From NCBI GenBank assembly GCA_964370775.1, contig CAYJKT010000008.1, positions 1-64,000 on the forward strand: a stretch of 64,000 bases of DNA, written 5' to 3'. Shown one piece after another: positions 55,824-64,000 of this stretch; position 1 is the first letter of the stretch, and each line of letters opens with the position of its first letter. The notes beneath the pieces were generated by a model. The model saw nothing but the letters and a program-made list of their open reading frames with translations, had not been told where the DNA came from and did no database searches. The DNA is from SIG603 sp964370775. Lineage in GTDB: Bacteria > Bacillota > Clostridia > Oscillospirales > Acutalibacteraceae. Made by a program: the position numbers and the translations under genes.

Positions 55824-55832
55824 ATTGTCCAT
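55806..55832 (-). CDS. Possible 8-residue leader peptide
   Basis: ATG at 55832 opens the frame MDNGVRFN and stops at TAA within the terminator hairpin. No ribosome site is evident, so this is only a candidate. Confidence 0.25.
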   Translation of the reverse strand: MDNGVRFN

Positions 55833-55855
55833 GTACAGTTTTTTTATTTGCCCTC

Positions 55856-55884
55856 ATTATATTCTCCAAAAAGAAATATGTCAA
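55856..55884 (-). promoter_or_regulatory. Consensus sigma-A promoter of the amino acid operon
   Basis: Minus strand TTGACA, 17 bases and TATAAT, both boxes perfect. Start near 55849. Confidence 0.92.
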
Positions 55885-56000
55885 GCACTTTCATAAAATG
55901 TTCATGTTTATTGTTTGTTTTGTAAATTTGCATAAAGCATGTTTAAAATAACTGTTTAATTCAAATAAGTGAATTCGTAAGATAAATTATTATTCTACAA

Positions 56001-57356
56001 TCAACTTAAACCTACTCCTAACACTAAAGAAAAGAATAATATAACTATTAACACCAGTGGACAAATGTACATAATTGATATCGACCATGCTTTTTTTAGT
56101 GCAAAATTGTACTTTCCACCTTGCTCTATTTCTTCTATCGCATTCTTTGGTTTCCAGATATATCCCACAAAAATACAGGTTAGTAACGCACCTAAAGGTA
56201 GCGCTAAGTTATCTGTGAAGAACTCCATTAAATTGCCAAGAGATATACTGCCAGCCTCTGTAAACCACGGTATATTTAATGCAACTGCCCCTTGAGATAA
56301 AGAGTATCCGACACCCACGATAAACGCCATTCCAGCTATGATGATTGTAGCTTTTTTTCTTGATATTTTAAACTCCTCTGATGTATAAGCTACTGTGCCC
56401 TCTATAATTGAAATCGCACTTGTAAATGCTGCAAAGAAAAGTAGCACAAAGAAAAGTAATCCAAACACAAAGCCGAAAGGCATCTCTTGAAAAACTGCTG
56501 GTAAAGCGATAAACGCAAAGCCTGCGCCCATACCCATGTCGGTTCCAGTTGCTGCCACAGCAGGAATTATTGCAAACGCTGCAAGCAGTGCAATCAATGT
56601 GTCAATAATACAAATTGATGTTGTGCTTTTTACTAAGTTCTCGTCTTTTTTCAAGTATGAACCATAAGTTATCATTATGCTCATACCTAAAGATAGTGAG
56701 AAAAACGCTTGACCCATAGCAACTGCTATCGAATTAGGTGTTAAGGTTGTGAAATCAACATTTAACATAAAGTTAATTCCATCGCTTGCATCTTGCAATG
56801 TTATAGAGCGAATTGTGATGATTATTAGAATGACTAACAGCAAAGGCATCATAAACTTAGTTACTTTTTCAATACCTTTTGATACTCCTCTAACAATAAC
56901 CAATACACACATTATCAAAAAGATAAATTGCCATACTATTGGTTCAACACCAGAGGTTATAAGTCCTATAAAATATGACTCGTATCCACTCTCAAATGCT
57001 GCACCAGATATGTATTCGATAATATATCTAAGCACCCAACCTCCTACAACACAGTAGTATGAAGCAATGATAAACGCCGTGAAAACACCGAGTTTTCCTA
57101 TAAAAGTAAAGCGTTTGTCAATCTTTCTAAACGCTCCTACTATGTTTGTGTGCGAGTTTCGTCCGAGCGTAAGCTCCATTAACATAACCGAAAAACCTAC
57201 CACCGCAACAATTATCAAGTATACAATGATAAATGCGCCTCCACCATTATCAGCCACCTTGCCAGGGAATTTCCAGATGTTACCAAGCCCTACAGCAGAG
57301 CCGGCAGCAGCAAGAATAAAACCTAAGTTGCTGGCCCATTGGTCTCTTTTTTCCAT
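56001..57356 (-). CDS. Sodium-dependent NSS-family transporter
   Basis: Neurotransmitter:sodium symporter (LeuT fold), 451 residues with 11-12 membrane helices. The sodium/substrate region in helix 1 is LAAAGSAVGLGNIWKFPG. Helix 6 has QAFFSLSLGMSIMITYGSY. The typical bacterial substrate is an amino acid. ATG 57356 has AGGAGG 9 bases before it; the longer frame starting at 57377 has no site. Not part of the neighbouring ABC importer operon, as the promoter at 55856 separates them. Confidence 0.93.
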   Translation of the reverse strand: MEKRDQWASNLGFILAAAGSAVGLGNIWKFPGKVADNGGGAFIIVYLIIVAVVGFSVMLMELTLGRNSHTNIVGAFRKIDKRFTFIGKLGVFTAFIIASYYCVVGGWVLRYIIEYISGAAFESGYESYFIGLITSGVEPIVWQFIFLIMCVLVIVRGVSKGIEKVTKFMMPLLLVILIIITIRSITLQDASDGINFMLNVDFTTLTPNSIAVAMGQAFFSLSLGMSIMITYGSYLKKDENLVKSTTSICIIDTLIALLAAFAIIPAVAATGTDMGMGAGFAFIALPAVFQEMPFGFVFGLLFFVLLFFAAFTSAISIIEGTVAYTSEEFKISRKKATIIIAGMAFIVGVGYSLSQGAVALNIPWFTEAGSISLGNLMEFFTDNLALPLGALLTCIFVGYIWKPKNAIEEIEQGGKYNFALKKAWSISIMYICPLVLIVILFFSLVLGVGLS

Positions 57357-57523
57357 AATATATCCTCCTATTATCAATTTAGTAAAAAATATAACTTATA
57401 ATAAGTATATCATAAAATATATTTTGATAACAGGAAAATTATTAATAATATTTAATATATTTTTTCAACCATATACGTTATTTTGAACAAATATAGATAA
57501 ATTTGTTGGATTATCATCTGTAA

Positions 57524-58033
57524 TTACTCAAATATTTCTTTTGCATATTCAACTGTTCCATTGATTTTAGAACAATTATCCGTAAAATACAGTATCATAT
57601 AGTTTTCACTTGGCACATCAAATGGTGGAAAAACTCCATAATCTTTTGCTATTTTATATCCTACTTTAGGATAATATTTCTCACTGCCCAAAACAACAGA
57701 AAATTCATAACCCATTTTTCTAGCTATTTCGTGTGCTTTATTCATAAGCTTTGTTCCTATTCCTTTGTTTTGTGAGGTAGGTACTACAGATAATGGTGCT
57801 AATGCAACGCCGAGACTTTCGCCGATTTTAGCCTCTGTAAACATTATGTGACCAATAATTTTTCCGTCTTCTTCAGCAACTAGTGCAAGTTTTTTAACAA
57901 AGCCATCGCTTTTTCTAAGCTGTGATACCAAATTATATTCATTTCCGTCTGTGTGTTCTGCACTTAAGAATGCAGACTTGACTGCTTCTCTAATATTGTT
58001 AAAATCTTTTTCTTCTTCTTCTCTAATTAACAT
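57524..58033 (-). CDS. GNAT-family N-acetyltransferase
   Basis: A 169-residue GNAT enzyme that would transfer acetyl from acetyl-CoA to an amine. Motif A is SVVPTSQNKGIGTKLMNKA. GHIMFTEAKIG and ALAPLSVVP precede it. Closest by eye to YhbS-like acetyltransferases (GYKIAKDYGVFPPFDVPSENYMILYF). Substrate unknown. Confidence 0.88.
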   Translation of the reverse strand: MLIREEEEKDFNNIREAVKSAFLSAEHTDGNEYNLVSQLRKSDGFVKKLALVAEEDGKIIGHIMFTEAKIGESLGVALAPLSVVPTSQNKGIGTKLMNKAHEIARKMGYEFSVVLGSEKYYPKVGYKIAKDYGVFPPFDVPSENYMILYFTDNCSKINGTVEYAKEIFE

Positions 58034-58072
58034 ACTGTTTTCCTTTTTCTTATTTGTGTTAGTTTATACAAA

Positions 58073-58096
58073 AAAACTGAGCCTAAGCTCAGTTTT
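58073..58096 (-). terminator. Terminator of the HD-domain gene
   Basis: A 10-bp stem (AAAACTGAGC/GCTCAGTTTT), loop CTAA and a T-run on the minus strand, 4 bases past the stop. Confidence 0.85.
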
Positions 58097-58100
58097 AATT

Positions 58101-58613
58101 TTATTGCACTGCTGCCACTGGTGTCGCTGCTTTATCATTCTTATTAATAAAGTGCTGTATAATTCTTGTTGTTTTAGCTTTTCTAAAACTACCGATTAAT
58201 TCTGTTGTTGCACAATATTTGTCTGCAAATGTAACAACAAAAGATTCTTTGTACTTAGGTAGTTTATATGTAGCTGGCCACATGTGTTTTTGAATAATAT
58301 CTTGCTCCATTTTCGATAAATCAAAATATTTATTTGCTTCTTCCAAGCAATAATCACAATGTTTAAAATACAACTTAATTGGGTGAACGTTTCGTTTTTC
58401 TGTTCTGAAATCATGCAATAAAGCGCCTCTTGCAGCTTCTTTCGCATTAAGGTTTAACTTTTTGCATATCACATAAGTAACATAAGCAGAGTGCAATAGA
58501 TGGTCTAACAATGAAGTAGCATCCGTGTGTTGTTTCATGTTATCCATACCTTGAACTAAAGAGCTCTCTAATAGATCCGCAACATCTCTTCTAAATTCGT
58601 TATAATATTTCAT
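58101..58613 (-). CDS. HD-domain protein
   Basis: A ~170-residue protein. The metal-binding HD-type residues appear in order: LLHSAYVTYVICKKL, GALLHDFRTEK (the His-Asp pair), IQKHMWPATY and VTFADKYCATTELI. Such proteins are usually phosphohydrolases acting on nucleotides or second messengers, but the substrate is unknown. The end (DKAATPVAAVQ) is non-conserved. The ATG at 58613 is chosen with AAGGGG upstream; an ATG at 58631 has no site. Confidence 0.8.
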   Translation of the reverse strand: MKYYNEFRRDVADLLESSLVQGMDNMKQHTDATSLLDHLLHSAYVTYVICKKLNLNAKEAARGALLHDFRTEKRNVHPIKLYFKHCDYCLEEANKYFDLSKMEQDIIQKHMWPATYKLPKYKESFVVTFADKYCATTELIGSFRKAKTTRIIQHFINKNDKAATPVAAVQ

Positions 58614-58634
58614 TAATACCCCTTGTCTCATAGC

Positions 58635-58843
58635 ACTTACTTGTTTGGTTTATTTTGCTTACATGCTCTATTGTACAGAAAAATATATGAAAAATCAAGT
58701 GGTATTATGAATTTGTCATATATTTACAGAACACTATTTGAATAACCTATGAATAACTAGTAATATTGTTCATAAAATGGCTATATTTTCAACCATTATC
58801 ACTTTTTTAACCTTTTATTTTTTTCATATAAGAACAATAAAAA
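58635..58843. other. A/T-rich gap between the HD gene and the aspS terminator
   Basis: About 210 bases with no open frame of note and no recognised RNA. It probably carries the promoter of the HD gene, which is not clear enough to place. Confidence 0.4.
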
Positions 58844-58874
58844 TGCATAGAAGAAAATTTATCTCTTCTATGCA
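58844..58874 (-). terminator. Terminator of hisS-aspS
   Basis: An 11-bp perfect stem (TGCATAGAAGA/TCTTCTATGCA), followed on the minus strand by TTTTTATTGT. Confidence 0.88.
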
Positions 58875-58941
58875 CATATTTTAGTTTAATTTTAGGTTAA
58901 ACTTTTGTTAAAATTACGCTCTATTTGTGACTTTAGTTCAA

Positions 58942-60720
58942 TTATAGAGATATTTTTAAACCAAGTTCTTCTAATTGTGAATTATCTACCACATTTGGTG
59001 CCATTGTCATAAGCTCTGACGCATTTTGCATTTTAGGGAACGCAACAACGTCTTTGATATTTTCTGTGTCTAACATCAACATCATAAGTCTGTCTAGACC
59101 GATTCCCAAACCACCGTGTTGTGGTGCGCCATATTTAAACGCTTCTAACAAGAAACCAAATTTTTGCTCTGCTTCTTCTTTTGTTAAACCTAATAAGTCG
59201 AACATTCTGCTTTGTAGCTCTGGGTTTGTAATTCTAATTGAACCACTGCATAGCTCTACTCCGTTACAAACAAGGTCATAAGCTTTTGCACGCACTTTAG
59301 ATTTATCAGTCTCTAAATACTCAATACATTCGTCCATAGGCGAAGTAAAAGCGTGGTGCATAGCAATCCAAGTGTCGTTCTCTTTATCATATTCAAAGAA
59401 TGGGAACTCAACAACCCATAAGAAGTTAAATCCTTTTGGAATAATATCTAGCTTTTTAGCAACTGTAGTTCTAAGCATACCTAGTTGAGAAAGCACTGTA
59501 GATGTATTTGTGTCAGCAATAATCAAAACAACGTCGCCAGTCTCTGCTCCTGTTGTCTCATATATACCTTTCATCTCATCTTCGCTCATAAATTTAGCAA
59601 AAGAAGACGGTGCACCGTCAGCTGTTAATCTTACCCAAGCAAGACCTTTACCACCGATACCTTTGATATAATCGCCTAGTTTGTCAACCTCTTTACGAGT
59701 TAATTTATCCACACAGTTTTTAGCAACAATAGCTCTAACACTACCACCACCACTGATTGCATTTTTAAACACTACAAACTCTGTGTCTTTAACAACATCA
59801 GATATATCACAAATATGCATGTCATATCTTGTGTCTGGTTTGTAACTTCCGTATTTTTCCATAGCTTCTTTATAAGTAATACGAGGAAGTGGCATTTGAA
59901 TATCTTCATTAAGAACTTGTTTAAAGAGGCTGTTAATATAGCCCTCGCCAACTGCTAAAACGTCTTCAACATCAACAAAGGACATCTCCATATCCATTTG
60001 AGTAAACTCAGGTTGACGGTCAGCTCTTAAATCTTCATCTCTAAAGCAACGTGCAATTTGAATGTATTTGTCAAACCCTGCAACCATAGAAAGCTGTTTA
60101 TATAGCTGAGGGCTTTGAGGTAGGGCGTAGAAGTTACCTTTGTGAATTCTGCTAGGTACAAGGTAGTCTCTGGCACCCTCTGGTGTAGAACGCATTAAAA
60201 TAGGTGTTTCTATCTCAATAAATCCGTTATCATAAAAATAATCTCTTGTTACTTTGTTAATCTCTTGTCTTTTCATAATAAAGTTCTGAGCATCAGGACG
60301 TCTTAAATCTAAGTATCTGTACTTCATTCTGATGTCTTCGCCTGCTTTAGAAGCTGGTAAAATCTCAAAAGGAGGTGTCTCAGAAGCTGCAAGAATTCTA
60401 AACTCTTTTACTTCAATCTCTATTTCACCTGTTGGAATATCTTTATTTTTTGAACTTCTTTCACGAACTTCACCAACAGCTGCCACAACAAACTCACTTC
60501 TAACACTGAAAGCTTTATCAAAAATCTCTCTATCTGTATTGTCGTCAAACGCTAATTGAACAATTCCACTTCTGTCTCTTAAATCTATAAAGATTAACTG
60601 ACCTAAGTCACGTCTTCTTTGAACCCAACCAAAAACAGTATGAGTTTGTCCTACATTTTCACTTCTTAAATCGCCACAATACACAGACCTTTTTAGTCCG
60701 TTTAAATTTTCGATTTGCAT
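58942..60720 (-). CDS. aspS: Aspartyl-tRNA synthetase
   Basis: Class IIb synthetase, 592 residues, bacterial type. The N-terminal anticodon-binding domain (TVFGWVQRRRDLGQLIFIDLRDR) is followed by the catalytic core: motif 2 IQIARCFRDEDLRADRQPEF, the GAD insertion domain and motif 3 GLGIGLDRLMMLM. It is 24 bases after hisS; the two form one operon, a common pairing. Confidence 0.97.
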   Translation of the reverse strand: MQIENLNGLKRSVYCGDLRSENVGQTHTVFGWVQRRRDLGQLIFIDLRDRSGIVQLAFDDNTDREIFDKAFSVRSEFVVAAVGEVRERSSKNKDIPTGEIEIEVKEFRILAASETPPFEILPASKAGEDIRMKYRYLDLRRPDAQNFIMKRQEINKVTRDYFYDNGFIEIETPILMRSTPEGARDYLVPSRIHKGNFYALPQSPQLYKQLSMVAGFDKYIQIARCFRDEDLRADRQPEFTQMDMEMSFVDVEDVLAVGEGYINSLFKQVLNEDIQMPLPRITYKEAMEKYGSYKPDTRYDMHICDISDVVKDTEFVVFKNAISGGGSVRAIVAKNCVDKLTRKEVDKLGDYIKGIGGKGLAWVRLTADGAPSSFAKFMSEDEMKGIYETTGAETGDVVLIIADTNTSTVLSQLGMLRTTVAKKLDIIPKGFNFLWVVEFPFFEYDKENDTWIAMHHAFTSPMDECIEYLETDKSKVRAKAYDLVCNGVELCSGSIRITNPELQSRMFDLLGLTKEEAEQKFGFLLEAFKYGAPQHGGLGIGLDRLMMLMLDTENIKDVVAFPKMQNASELMTMAPNVVDNSQLEELGLKISL

Positions 60721-60744
60721 TTTAATGTCTCCTTTATTCTTATA

Positions 60745-62049
60745 TTACATAAAATTCATCATTCCCATGTCGAAATTTGCTGTTACTTTAGCAATGTATT
60801 CGTCTAGGAAAGATTGTGTTAAACTAATTTCTATCTTTTCACCTGATGACATGTTCTTAATCTCTGCCACCATAGTTTCAAGCTCGTTGTCACCAATAAC
60901 TACTGTGTTTTCTGCACCAATTTTAGAAGCATATTTTAACTGAGCTTTTAATCCTCTGCCACAAATATCATAGTCAGCAGTAATTCCACAGCTAATCAAT
61001 AATTCAGCAAGTTCAATAGCTTTTTGTAAAGCTTTTTCACCCATAGCAGCGAAGAAAACTTCACATTTTGGTTTAGATGGGAACTCTATATTTTGTGACT
61101 CCATTAACAAGATAAGTCTTTCAATACCCATTCCAAAACCTAGTGCTGGTGTAGGTTTACCACCTAACTCCTCAACCAAACCGTCGTATCTGCCACCACC
61201 CAAAACAGTGGATTTCGCACCGATATTTTCAGCGATAAACTCGAAAACTGTCTTGCTATAATAATCTAAACCTCTAACAATTTTGTGGTTAACAGAGTAC
61301 TCAACACCCATTATATCAAGGTACGATTTAACTGAATTAAAATGAGGTTCGCACTCCTCACAAAGGTAATTTAGAATTATAGGTGCATTTTCAGATAAGT
61401 TTTCACATGTTTCGTTCTTGCAATCCAAAATTCTCATAGGATTTCTGTCAAGTCTTGATAAACATGTCTCACAAAGATTATCTTTGCCACTCTCTAGATA
61501 TTTTTTCAGTGCTTCGTGATATTTTTTTCTGCAAACTGGGCAACCGATAGAGTTAATTTCTAACTTGATGTTGTTAATCCCAAGTCTTTCTAATATACCA
61601 TTTGCAAACATAATTAATTGAGCATCAGCAATCGGCTCTTTTGTGCCGAAAATCTCTGTACCAAACTGATTAAACTCACGAAGTCTACCAGCTTGTGGTC
61701 TTTCATATCTGTAACAAGACGTAAAGTAATAGTACTTTTGAGGGTAGCCGTCGTTATAAATGCCACTCTCAAGCATAGCTCTAACTGTGCTCGCTGTGCC
61801 CTCAGGTTTCAAAGTAATGCTTCTTCCACCTTTATCCTCAAATGTATACATTTGTTTTTCAACTATATCTGTTGTATCTCCAACGCCACGCAAAAATAGC
61901 TCTGTGTGTTCAAAAACAGGAGTTCTAATTTCGCTAATTCCGTATAAATCAGCTTGACTTCTTATAACTTCTTCAATTTGTTGCCACTTTACAGCCTCGT
62001 TAGGCAGTATGTCCTGAGTACCTTTAGGTCTCTTTGTGGTTAATGCCAT
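60745..62049 (-). CDS. hisS: Histidyl-tRNA synthetase
   Basis: Class IIa synthetase, 434 residues. Motif 2 region YYFTSCYRYERPQAGRLREFNQFG. The histidine A motif LDYYSKTVFEF and motif 3 ALGFGMGIERLILLM follow, with the C-terminal anticodon-binding domain. The zinc-like Cys pairs (CPVCRKKY, CETCLSRL) are present in the insertion. GAGGAG site. A promoter and a leader with a terminator precede it. Confidence 0.97.
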   Translation of the reverse strand: MALTTKRPKGTQDILPNEAVKWQQIEEVIRSQADLYGISEIRTPVFEHTELFLRGVGDTTDIVEKQMYTFEDKGGRSITLKPEGTASTVRAMLESGIYNDGYPQKYYYFTSCYRYERPQAGRLREFNQFGTEIFGTKEPIADAQLIMFANGILERLGINNIKLEINSIGCPVCRKKYHEALKKYLESGKDNLCETCLSRLDRNPMRILDCKNETCENLSENAPIILNYLCEECEPHFNSVKSYLDIMGVEYSVNHKIVRGLDYYSKTVFEFIAENIGAKSTVLGGGRYDGLVEELGGKPTPALGFGMGIERLILLMESQNIEFPSKPKCEVFFAAMGEKALQKAIELAELLISCGITADYDICGRGLKAQLKYASKIGAENTVVIGDNELETMVAEIKNMSSGEKIEISLTQSFLDEYIAKVTANFDMGMMNFM

Positions 62050-62076
62050 TTTTTCTCCTCATTCTTTCATAAATAG

Positions 62077-62104
62077 AAAAATACGTCCGAACATTAACGG
62101 ACGT
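62077..62104 (-). terminator. Terminator in the hisS leader
   Basis: Minus strand ACGTCCG/CGGACGT (7 bp) around an 8-base loop, then ATTTTTCT, 35 bases before the hisS start. It lies downstream of the promoter at 62147-62175. Confidence 0.78.
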
Positions 62105-62119
62105 TTATTCCATGCTCAA

Positions 62120-62143
62120 ATAGGCGACTGTTAGGTCGCCTAT
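62120..62143 (-). other. 5'-end hairpin of the hisS leader
   Basis: A 9-bp stem (ATAGGCGAC/GTCGCCTAT) with a 6-base loop at the predicted transcript start; six of the pairs lie inside the RNA if it begins at 62140. Confidence 0.65.
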
Positions 62144-62146
62144 ATC

Positions 62147-62175
62147 ATTTTATCAAATTTTGATTATCTTTACAA
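62147..62175 (-). promoter_or_regulatory. Sigma-A promoter of hisS-aspS
   Basis: Minus strand TTGTAA, 17 bases and TAAAAT. Confidence 0.65.
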
Positions 62176-62206
62176 GAGTTTTAATAAATATAATTAAAAA
62201 AAGTGA

Positions 62207-62605
62207 TTATTTTTTAACAATATTTCTCCAGTCTAAATCTCCTCTTTCAAGACCATGAATAAGCACTTCAGCAGTAGCTAAGTTTGTAGCTAGTGGAATG
62301 TGGTGCATATCGCATAATCTGATAAGAGTATAGTCGTCACTATCTTGATAATCTGCATTCATAGGATCTCTAAACATAATAAGTAAATCTATTTCATTAA
62401 ATCCTATTCTTGATGAAATTTGTTGCGCTCCGCCTTGCTTTCCGCTTAAAAATCTTTGAACACTTAATCCTGTAGCTTCTGAAACCAGCTTACCTGTAGT
62501 TGCAGTTGCACACAAGTGATGTCTACTTAATATTCCACAATAAGCTATGCAGAATTGAACCATAAGTTCTTTTTTTGTGTCGTGTGCCATAATAGCAATG
62601 TTCAT
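62207..62605 (-). CDS. mgsA: Methylglyoxal synthase homologue with altered active site
   Basis: Related to MgsA, which turns dihydroxyacetone phosphate into methylglyoxal and phosphate. The product is 132 residues (Bacillus type ~137). The fold features are AIMAHDTKKELMVQF, the phosphate loop ATATTGKLVSEATGL, and LCDMHHIPLATNLATAEVLI. Compared with E. coli MgsA, the catalytic base Asp71 (GGDQQ) is Ala60 here (GGAQQ) and His98 is Gln87, while Asp91 and Asp101 are kept as Asp80 and Asp90. Activity as methylglyoxal synthase is therefore doubtful; I name it for homology. It lies near a PBP2-type gene, a frequent neighbour in Clostridia. Confidence 0.75.
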   Translation of the reverse strand: MNIAIMAHDTKKELMVQFCIAYCGILSRHHLCATATTGKLVSEATGLSVQRFLSGKQGGAQQISSRIGFNEIDLLIMFRDPMNADYQDSDDYTLIRLCDMHHIPLATNLATAEVLIHGLERGDLDWRNIVKK

Positions 62606-62960
62606 AAAAACCTCATCCTTCTCGTATTTTCTATATTATATACGGCATATCATATACTAATAATACCTATAACTAATCTTACTAATTTTGGTAAAATAAA
62701 TTTAGAAACATTTATTTAGTTGAATATTAAACGTATTACTTGAGTGCAACCAAAAATAATAACTAAAATTTCTCGTTATTTTTAACTATATTCCTAGTTT
62801 TTACGTAAAAATTCAACCAAAAACACTTCTGCTTTTATCTTACTTACTATTCTAACACAATATTTCTTAATAGTCAAAAAGAATTTTTGAATTTATAACA
62901 ATATTATTAAAAGTGACTATAAATGTTAATCTTTATTTGTAAGTATTGGATGTTTTAATA
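62606..62960. other. 355-base gap between the PBP2-type gene and mgsA
   Basis: A/T-rich and non-coding on both strands. No hairpin strong enough to call a terminator and no recognised RNA; a promoter for mgsA is expected but not clearly visible. Confidence 0.4.
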
Positions 62961-64000
62961 CTATTCATCATCATCTGCAGCTGCAGCTGCTGCCGCTGCT
63001 TGCTCACTAGCTCTTGCTCCTTGCAATTCTTCCAGTGTTTTTTCGTAGAAATAGTAGTCGAAAACGTCTTCTGCTACGTTTCTTGCTAAGAAACCATTGT
63101 CGGCATACTCCAAAACAACAGCAATTGCAATCTCTGGGTCGTCATACGGTGCATACGCTATGAAAGTTGAGTTTGGTGAATGGTTTGCGTTCTCTGCAGT
63201 ACCAGTTTTTGCTGCAATTTCTATACCATAATAACCAAAAGGATAAGTCGCAGTTCCGTCTACAACGGCTTCTCTCATTCCAGCTTGAACTGCTTCGATT
63301 ACTCCGTTATCTAAATCTATATCTTCTGCTATAACAGGCTCGTGATTTTCAACAACAACGCTATTGTCGTAATCTGTAACACTTTTTAGCAAGTGTGTCT
63401 CTAATCTAACTCCGTCATTAGCAATAGTTGCTGTATAAGTAGCAAGTTGCAAAGGGGAGAACATGTCGTCTGCTTGTCCAATAGCAGCATGCGTTGTAAT
63501 ACCATCTACCCAGTCGGTTTGGTGAATTTCTTCGTACTGTTTTGGGTTTGTCATAATTCCACTAGCTTCAGAAATCTCAACACCTGTTTTTACGCCAAGT
63601 CCAAAAAGATTAGCGTAAACTTCAAGTCTATCAATCTCTAATAGCCTACCTACTTCCAAGAAGTAAGTATTACATGAACTTGCAAGACCTGTGTAAATAT
63701 TTAGCGATTCACCTGCTTTGTGCAAGCCTATGCAGTCAATTACTTCGCCCTCGTAGTAGTCGTATTCACCCTTACAAAGTATAGATGAATGTGAGCTTAC
63801 AACGCTTTCTTGCAAGCCAGCTATGCCTGTCATAGGTTTAATTATCGAACCAGGTGTAAAAATACCGTCAAATGCTCTGTTAAACAGAGGTGTATCCTCA
63901 TCTTGAATAAGCATGGTATAGTATTCTGGGTCGTTGTTGTATCTTTCTATGTCATAAGATGGATATGTGCTAGATGCTAACACACCAAAGGTTTCAACGT
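62961..64000 (-). CDS. PBP2-type penicillin-binding protein, C-terminal transpeptidase part
   Basis: The frame runs off the right edge. Its first visible residues, VETFGVLASSTYPSYD, belong to the transpeptidase domain, so the N-terminal membrane anchor and dimerisation domain are missing. Catalytic motifs: SxxK in TPGSIIKPM, SxN in SSCNTYFLE, and KTG in AAKTGTAENAN. This is a class B cross-linking enzyme for peptidoglycan, by context likely an elongation PBP (MrdA-like). The C-terminus ends in a run of eight Ala and an acidic DDDE. An internal GTG at 63983 is not the true start. Confidence 0.9.
   Translation of the reverse strand, partial: VETFGVLASSTYPSYDIERYNNDPEYYTMLIQDEDTPLFNRAFDGIFTPGSIIKPMTGIAGLQESVVSSHSSILCKGEYDYYEGEVIDCIGLHKAGESLNIYTGLASSCNTYFLEVGRLLEIDRLEVYANLFGLGVKTGVEISEASGIMTNPKQYEEIHQTDWVDGITTHAAIGQADDMFSPLQLATYTATIANDGVRLETHLLKSVTDYDNSVVVENHEPVIAEDIDLDNGVIEAVQAGMREAVVDGTATYPFGYYGIEIAAKTGTAENANHSPNSTFIAYAPYDDPEIAIAVVLEYADNGFLARNVAEDVFDYYFYEKTLEELQGARASEQAAAAAAAADDDE

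Noticed and set aside
62050..62206. T-box riboswitch before hisS
   Set aside because: The conserved T-box sequence GGTGGNACCGCG and the specifier-loop layout are not present on the minus strand; only two simple hairpins are seen.
1..64000. tRNA or rRNA genes
   Set aside because: I saw no cloverleaf ending in CCA or T-arm GTTCRA consensus, and no rRNA segments in the intergenic stretches; a tRNAscan run would settle this.

Overview
The window is AT-rich DNA from a low-GC Gram-positive bacterium. It encodes SpoIIR (endospore lineage), flagellin, AddAB, RNase J, GdpP, an LTA-synthase-like sulfatase and lipobox lipoproteins, and it carries an L-box upstream of lysine genes. Together these point to the class Clostridia, probably a motile, saccharide-using Lachnospirales member; the species cannot be named from sequence alone. 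A 25-N run at 46614-46638 shows this is a draft scaffold.

Layout. 1-354: broken end of an ISL3-like insertion sequence. 369-7530: CUT1 sugar ABC transporter (two permeases and a lipoprotein, no ATPase), divergent from a ~1068-residue GH94-like enzyme. 7860-11487: lipid kinase, zinc-ribbon membrane protein, and queA-tgt (queuosine). 11563-15149: lysine-riboswitch operon asd-dapA-dapB plus a free ACT-domain protein. 15202-19520: GH2 glycosidase, zinc alcohol/polyol dehydrogenase and a frameshifted small barrel protein. 19678-29925: housekeeping genes rnj, gdpP, rplI, dnaB, tilS, hpt and ftsH, with a nested REP-like inverted repeat between rplI and dnaB. 29958-43557 (minus strand): addB-addA, spoIIR, an envelope group (GHL10-like protein, LTA-synthase-like enzyme, DUF3048 lipoprotein), and a DUF4956/VTC-domain pair.

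43806-50284: a PduL-type phosphotransacylase, then flagellin with a sigma-D-type promoter and a leader hairpin that presents a CsrA-type GGA loop. Flagellin is followed by a glycosyltransferase and a methyltransferase that may decorate it. 50297-55884: one minus-strand operon with a polar amino acid ABC importer, a cytidylate-kinase-like protein, a class III aminotransferase and an iron alcohol dehydrogenase. It has a consensus promoter and a leader terminator, so attenuation is likely. 56001-58613: NSS-family sodium symporter, GNAT and HD-domain protein. 58844-64000: hisS-aspS with a terminator in the leader, a methylglyoxal-synthase homologue with altered active-site residues, and the C-terminal part of a PBP2-type transpeptidase running off the right edge.

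No wholly new multi-gene system stands out. The best leads are the RNA leaders (flagellin, amino acid operon, hisS, spoIIR), the altered MgsA, the REP-like nested repeat, the aminotransferase/dehydrogenase importer operon and the unassigned GH94-like enzyme. I found no tRNA, rRNA, CRISPR array or prophage.
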